Shown here in pieces: positions 60,905 through 64,000 of a stretch of 64,000 nt of DNA. Position 1 is the stretch's first letter. Each line of letters begins with the position of its first letter. A program made the position numbers and the translations under genes. The stretch comes from Pseudomaricurvus alkylphenolicus. GTDB taxonomy: Bacteria; Pseudomonadota; Gammaproteobacteria; Pseudomonadales; Cellvibrionaceae. The notes beneath the pieces are model-generated. The model was not told where the DNA came from, did not search any database, and saw nothing but the letters and a program-made list of their open reading frames with translations. The stretch covers positions 1 to 64,000 of the forward strand of contig NZ_JAAQPI010000021.1 of assembly GCF_011683955.1 (NCBI RefSeq), in the 5' to 3' direction.

Positions 60905-61561
60905 ATGCCCTGGTCCAGAAATGAATTGGCTCAGCGGGCCGCTCGAGAACTGCAGGATGGATTCTATGTGAATCTGGGTATTGGCATCCCCACCCGGGTG
61001 GTCAACTATATTCCGAAACACATAGATGTGACATTGGAAAGTGAGAACGGCATGCTGGGTGTGGGGCCTTTCCCGTACCCCGACCAGGTGGACGCGGATC
61101 TGATTGACGCTGGCAAGCAAACCATCACCGAGTCTCCAAAGGCCAGTTACTTTTCCAGTGTGGACAGTTTCGCGATGATTCGAGGCGGGCATATTGATGT
61201 CGCGATTTTGGGGGCCATGTTGGTCTCTCAGAGCGGGGATCTGGCCAATTGGGTGATCCCAGGTAAAATGGTTAGGGGTATGGGCGGTGCAATGGATCTG
61301 GTTGCCGGGGTAAAAAAGGTGGTGGTTCTCATGGACCACAATGCCAAAGATGGCAGTCCCAAATTCGTTCAGACCTGTAATTTACCCTTAACCGGTGCCG
61401 GTGTGATCAACCTGCTGATTACTACCCTTGGGGTGTTTGAGTTTCGGCAGCAGCAGGCCGAGTTGATTGAGCTGGCTCCTGGGGTCAGTTTGCAAGAAAT
61501 CACCGACAAGACAGAAGCTGACTTTGTGGTCAGCACCCATTTAATCAGTGTACCCTATTGA
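60905..61561 (+). CDS. 3-oxoacid CoA-transferase, subunit B
   Basis: Start at ATG 60905 after GAGGACAG. The 218-residue subunit has YVNLGIGIPTRVVNYIP and the catalytic Glu in LESENGMLGVGPFP, then MIRGGHIDVAILGAMLVSQ and DLANWVIPGKMVRGMGGAMDLVAG, all family marks. It acts with subunit A; the two genes are 12 bp apart. Confidence 0.93.
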   Translation: MPWSRNELAQRAARELQDGFYVNLGIGIPTRVVNYIPKHIDVTLESENGMLGVGPFPYPDQVDADLIDAGKQTITESPKASYFSSVDSFAMIRGGHIDVAILGAMLVSQSGDLANWVIPGKMVRGMGGAMDLVAGVKKVVVLMDHNAKDGSPKFVQTCNLPLTGAGVINLLITTLGVFEFRQQQAELIELAPGVSLQEITDKTEADFVVSTHLISVPY

Positions 61562-61776
61562 TTGGGAGAAAGGGCCGTTCTCCCTTATTCCTCTCTGCTT
61601 TGCTTTTTTGACCAAGCGGTCGAACATTTTCACTCAATTTAGTCACTTTTTTTGTCCCTCTCTCGCCACTCGTTGCGTCTTCGCTTGAGTGTTATCCAAC
61701 GCGTGAGCACTCCGGGTCCTATAGCCACACAATAACGACCTTGACACATAAACTTGATGTACGAGAGATCATTTCC

Positions 61777-64000
61777 ATGAGCAACAAGCTATTAAAGAGT
61801 ACCCTTGCCACTGCCATGGCATCCCTGCTGATTCAACCTACATGGGTGCAGGCCCAGCATACCCTGGAAGAAATCGTAGTTACCGCACAAAAGCGAGCCG
61901 AGAGCCTGCAGGACGTTCCCATCTCCGTAAGCGCCCTGGGCGGAGAAAAGCTGGCGGATGCCGGCATAGAGAAGGTCGCGGATCTGACGGCCTACGTTCC
62001 CAATCTGCACATGACTGAAACCGGCATCAGCACACAGCTGCGAATTCGCGGCATTGGTTCCGGTAACGACCAGGGTTTTGAACAGTCCGTCGGCCAATAC
62101 GTTGATGGTATCTACTACGGCCGTGCCCAGCTGATTCGTGCACCCTTCCTTGACCTTGAGCGTGTGGAGGCCCTGCGTGGCCCACAGAGTATCCTGTTCG
62201 GCAAGAACAGCGTCGCCGGTGCTCTGAACATGACCACTGCCAAGCCCACCCAGGAGTTTGAAGCGGAAATCTCCGGTGCCTACGAGCCGGATATCAATAT
62301 GCGCGAAGTGACCGCCATTCTGTCCGGTCCGCTGACCGATAACCTCGCCGGTCGTATCGCTTATCGCAGCTATGACGAAGATGGCTATATCAAAAACACC
62401 TACACAGGCAGCGACGAGCCCAACCGCGATGAGCAGGCGATTCGCGCCACTCTGGTTTGGGATGCCAGCCCTGACTTAACGGTCACCTTCAAGGCCGAGC
62501 GCGATACCTTTGATATCAAAGGCCGCCAGATTGAGATTATTGAAGACGAAACCAACTACAGCGCGCGCCTGAACACCCTGTTGGGGCAGCCTGCCTTCGA
62601 TCCTGCACTGGACTACAACCGTCAGGCGGACGGTAACGACTACAGCGAAAATGAACTGGAAAACTACACCCTGACCGTCGATTGGGAGCTGGGTGAAAAT
62701 ACCCTGACTCTGGTCAGCGGATACGTGGCCTACGAGTTTGAAGACAACTGTGACTGTGACTACAGCCCCGCCGAAATGTTTGTTCTGCCGCTGGAAGAAG
62801 AATACTCCCAGTTCAGCCAGGAAATTCGCCTGACCTCGCCCGGTGGTGAAACCGTGGACTGGATTGCCGGTGCTTTCTACCAGACCAATGACCAAGAGTT
62901 CAGTGATGAGATTCAGATCAGTACCACCAGCGTACTGCCTGCCGCATTGTCTGGCGCTTTCGGTAACCCTGTGTTTATGAGCCTGGCCGGCACCTCGGCG
63001 CCTCGAAATTATGAGCAGTCCTCCGACACCTGGGCGGTGTTTGCCCAGGCCACCTGGAATATCACTGATACCGTGCGTGCAACCTTCGGCGGCCGCTATA
63101 CCCGCGAAGACAAAGAGGGCGAGCGCACACTGGATATCGCCAGCATCGGGGGCGAAGTCACGCCTCTGACCGTTGCAGCGTACAACGCCCTGCGGGTGGA
63201 AACCAATCAGGGCACCGGTCACGACCTGGATGAAGACCGCTCAGAATCCGCCTTTACCCCATCTGTGAATATCCAGTGGGATGCAACGCCGGACACTATG
63301 GTCTACGCCAGCTACTCCACCGGCTTTAAGGCAGGTGGCTTCAGCGCTCGTGCCAACAACGTGGCGTCTTTCGAGTTTGAAGAAGAGAAGGTGACCACCT
63401 ACGAAATCGGTGCCAAGGCAACCCTGGCCGACGGTGCCGCCGAGCTGAATGTGGCCTACTACTACACCGAGTACGAAGATCTGCAGATCTCACAGTTTGA
63501 CGGGGTTCTGGGTTTCAACGTCGGTAATGCCAAGGACACCACCGTTCAGGGTATTGAGATCGATGGCCGCTGGTTGCTGACCGAAGGCCTGACCTTAAGC
63601 TACGCTGCTGCCTACCTCGACTTTGAGTTCAAGGACTTCAAAAACGGCAACTGCTACGCCGGTCAGACCCCGGACGGTGACATCCTGCTGAGCGGCAACC
63701 AGGGTTGCGATTACACTGGCAAGTCCGGTCAGTACACACCCAAGAAGACCATGAACCTGTCTCTGGATCATGTCTACGCCCTGACTGACACTCTGGAATT
63801 GCGGTCCACCATTGACGCACAGTACCTGAGCGATCAGAACATCGATCCGAACCTGGACCCCCGTAACGACATTGATGCCTATACCACCGTCAACGCCCGT
63901 TTGGCGGTAGCGGCTGATCAGTGGTCTGTGGCGCTGGTGGGTAAGAACCTGACCGACGAGGAGATCGTGACCTACGCTGGTAAGGTACCTTTGGCTCCGG
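61777..64000 (+). CDS. TonB-dependent receptor, partial at the window edge
   Basis: ATG at 61777 opens a frame that runs through to the end of the window (741 codons, no stop). Signal peptide about 1-26 (ending WVQAQ), then LEEIVVTAQKRAESLQDVP, a plug with RIRGIGSG, VDGIYYGRA and VEALRGPQSILFGKNSVAGALN, and barrel strands to GKNLTDEE near the C terminus, so few residues are missing. It probably takes in the substrate of the catabolic island. It differs from the receptor at 16996 in sequence. Confidence 0.93.
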   Translation, partial: MSNKLLKSTLATAMASLLIQPTWVQAQHTLEEIVVTAQKRAESLQDVPISVSALGGEKLADAGIEKVADLTAYVPNLHMTETGISTQLRIRGIGSGNDQGFEQSVGQYVDGIYYGRAQLIRAPFLDLERVEALRGPQSILFGKNSVAGALNMTTAKPTQEFEAEISGAYEPDINMREVTAILSGPLTDNLAGRIAYRSYDEDGYIKNTYTGSDEPNRDEQAIRATLVWDASPDLTVTFKAERDTFDIKGRQIEIIEDETNYSARLNTLLGQPAFDPALDYNRQADGNDYSENELENYTLTVDWELGENTLTLVSGYVAYEFEDNCDCDYSPAEMFVLPLEEEYSQFSQEIRLTSPGGETVDWIAGAFYQTNDQEFSDEIQISTTSVLPAALSGAFGNPVFMSLAGTSAPRNYEQSSDTWAVFAQATWNITDTVRATFGGRYTREDKEGERTLDIASIGGEVTPLTVAAYNALRVETNQGTGHDLDEDRSESAFTPSVNIQWDATPDTMVYASYSTGFKAGGFSARANNVASFEFEEEKVTTYEIGAKATLADGAAELNVAYYYTEYEDLQISQFDGVLGFNVGNAKDTTVQGIEIDGRWLLTEGLTLSYAAAYLDFEFKDFKNGNCYAGQTPDGDILLSGNQGCDYTGKSGQYTPKKTMNLSLDHVYALTDTLELRSTIDAQYLSDQNIDPNLDPRNDIDAYTTVNARLAVAADQWSVALVGKNLTDEEIVTYAGKVPLAP

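Overview
The window looks like part of the genome of a marine-type gammaproteobacterium. Evidence is TonB-dependent receptors with the KREQNLQDTP-type plug, FMO-type and acyl-CoA catabolic genes, RpoN-dependent regulators, and a NtrC-like response regulator tied to a MacB-like ABC exporter. This assignment is by gene style only; there is no rRNA or marker gene to fix the taxon.

Layout. 1-8900 is an accessory, partly decayed stretch: a 3' tRNA fragment, an ISL3-type insertion sequence (844-2251, perfect 8-bp target duplication) that has split an already damaged PP-loop gene, a membrane-anchored ClpP-like protein, a frameshifted small gene, a membrane zinc peptidase, an ABC exporter, a DUF805 protein, and an intergenic region full of 10-bp periodic repeats and hairpins. 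8931-20899 holds a MarR regulator, a minus-strand set of heme-copper oxidase accessory subunits (III and IV but no subunit I), an AraC regulator, and a plus-strand redox/catabolic unit: molybdopterin oxidoreductase, 7Fe ferredoxin, adrenodoxin-reductase-type flavoprotein, TonB receptor and acylating aldehyde dehydrogenase. 21047-23641 has an exonuclease, a tiny Gly-rich peptide gene overlapping a membrane protein, a CsrA-like protein carrying an AT-hook, and an XRE regulator.

23759-31100 is a six-gene minus-strand operon (adaptor, ATPase, two FtsX-type permeases, sigma-54 response regulator, NtrY-like kinase) preceded by a sigma-54 promoter and three GTGTCCG boxes, so it probably controls itself. 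31298-36574 is a complete replicon core: a DnaT-like protein, a Rep initiator with operator-like repeats at its start, eight 11-bp iterons at 20-21-bp phase, parA, parB and a near-consensus parS. It is followed by a lone endolysin-holin pair (36772-38612), which suggests a phage-plasmid ancestor. Then come leuA with a divergent Lrp-type regulator, Hsp20, an ECF41-like sigma factor, a TetR regulator with two palindromic operators facing a peroxiredoxin gene that has lost its catalytic middle, and a PAS-GGDEF cyclase.

47108-64000 is a ketone/lipid-type catabolic island: Baeyer-Villiger monooxygenase, MetX-like alpha/beta hydrolase, AraC regulator, AcoR-like sigma-54 activator, DUF1302, DUF1329, YCF48-like and MMPL/RND export genes, both subunits of a 3-oxoacid CoA-transferase, and a TonB receptor that runs off the end. 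Two sigma-54 promoters here share an upstream GATTATCGGACG element placed 87 and 97 bp before the -24 box, one helical turn apart, which points to a common activator. The presence of a leucine-biosynthesis gene beside an iteron replicon suggests either a chromid or a plasmid integrated in a chromosome.
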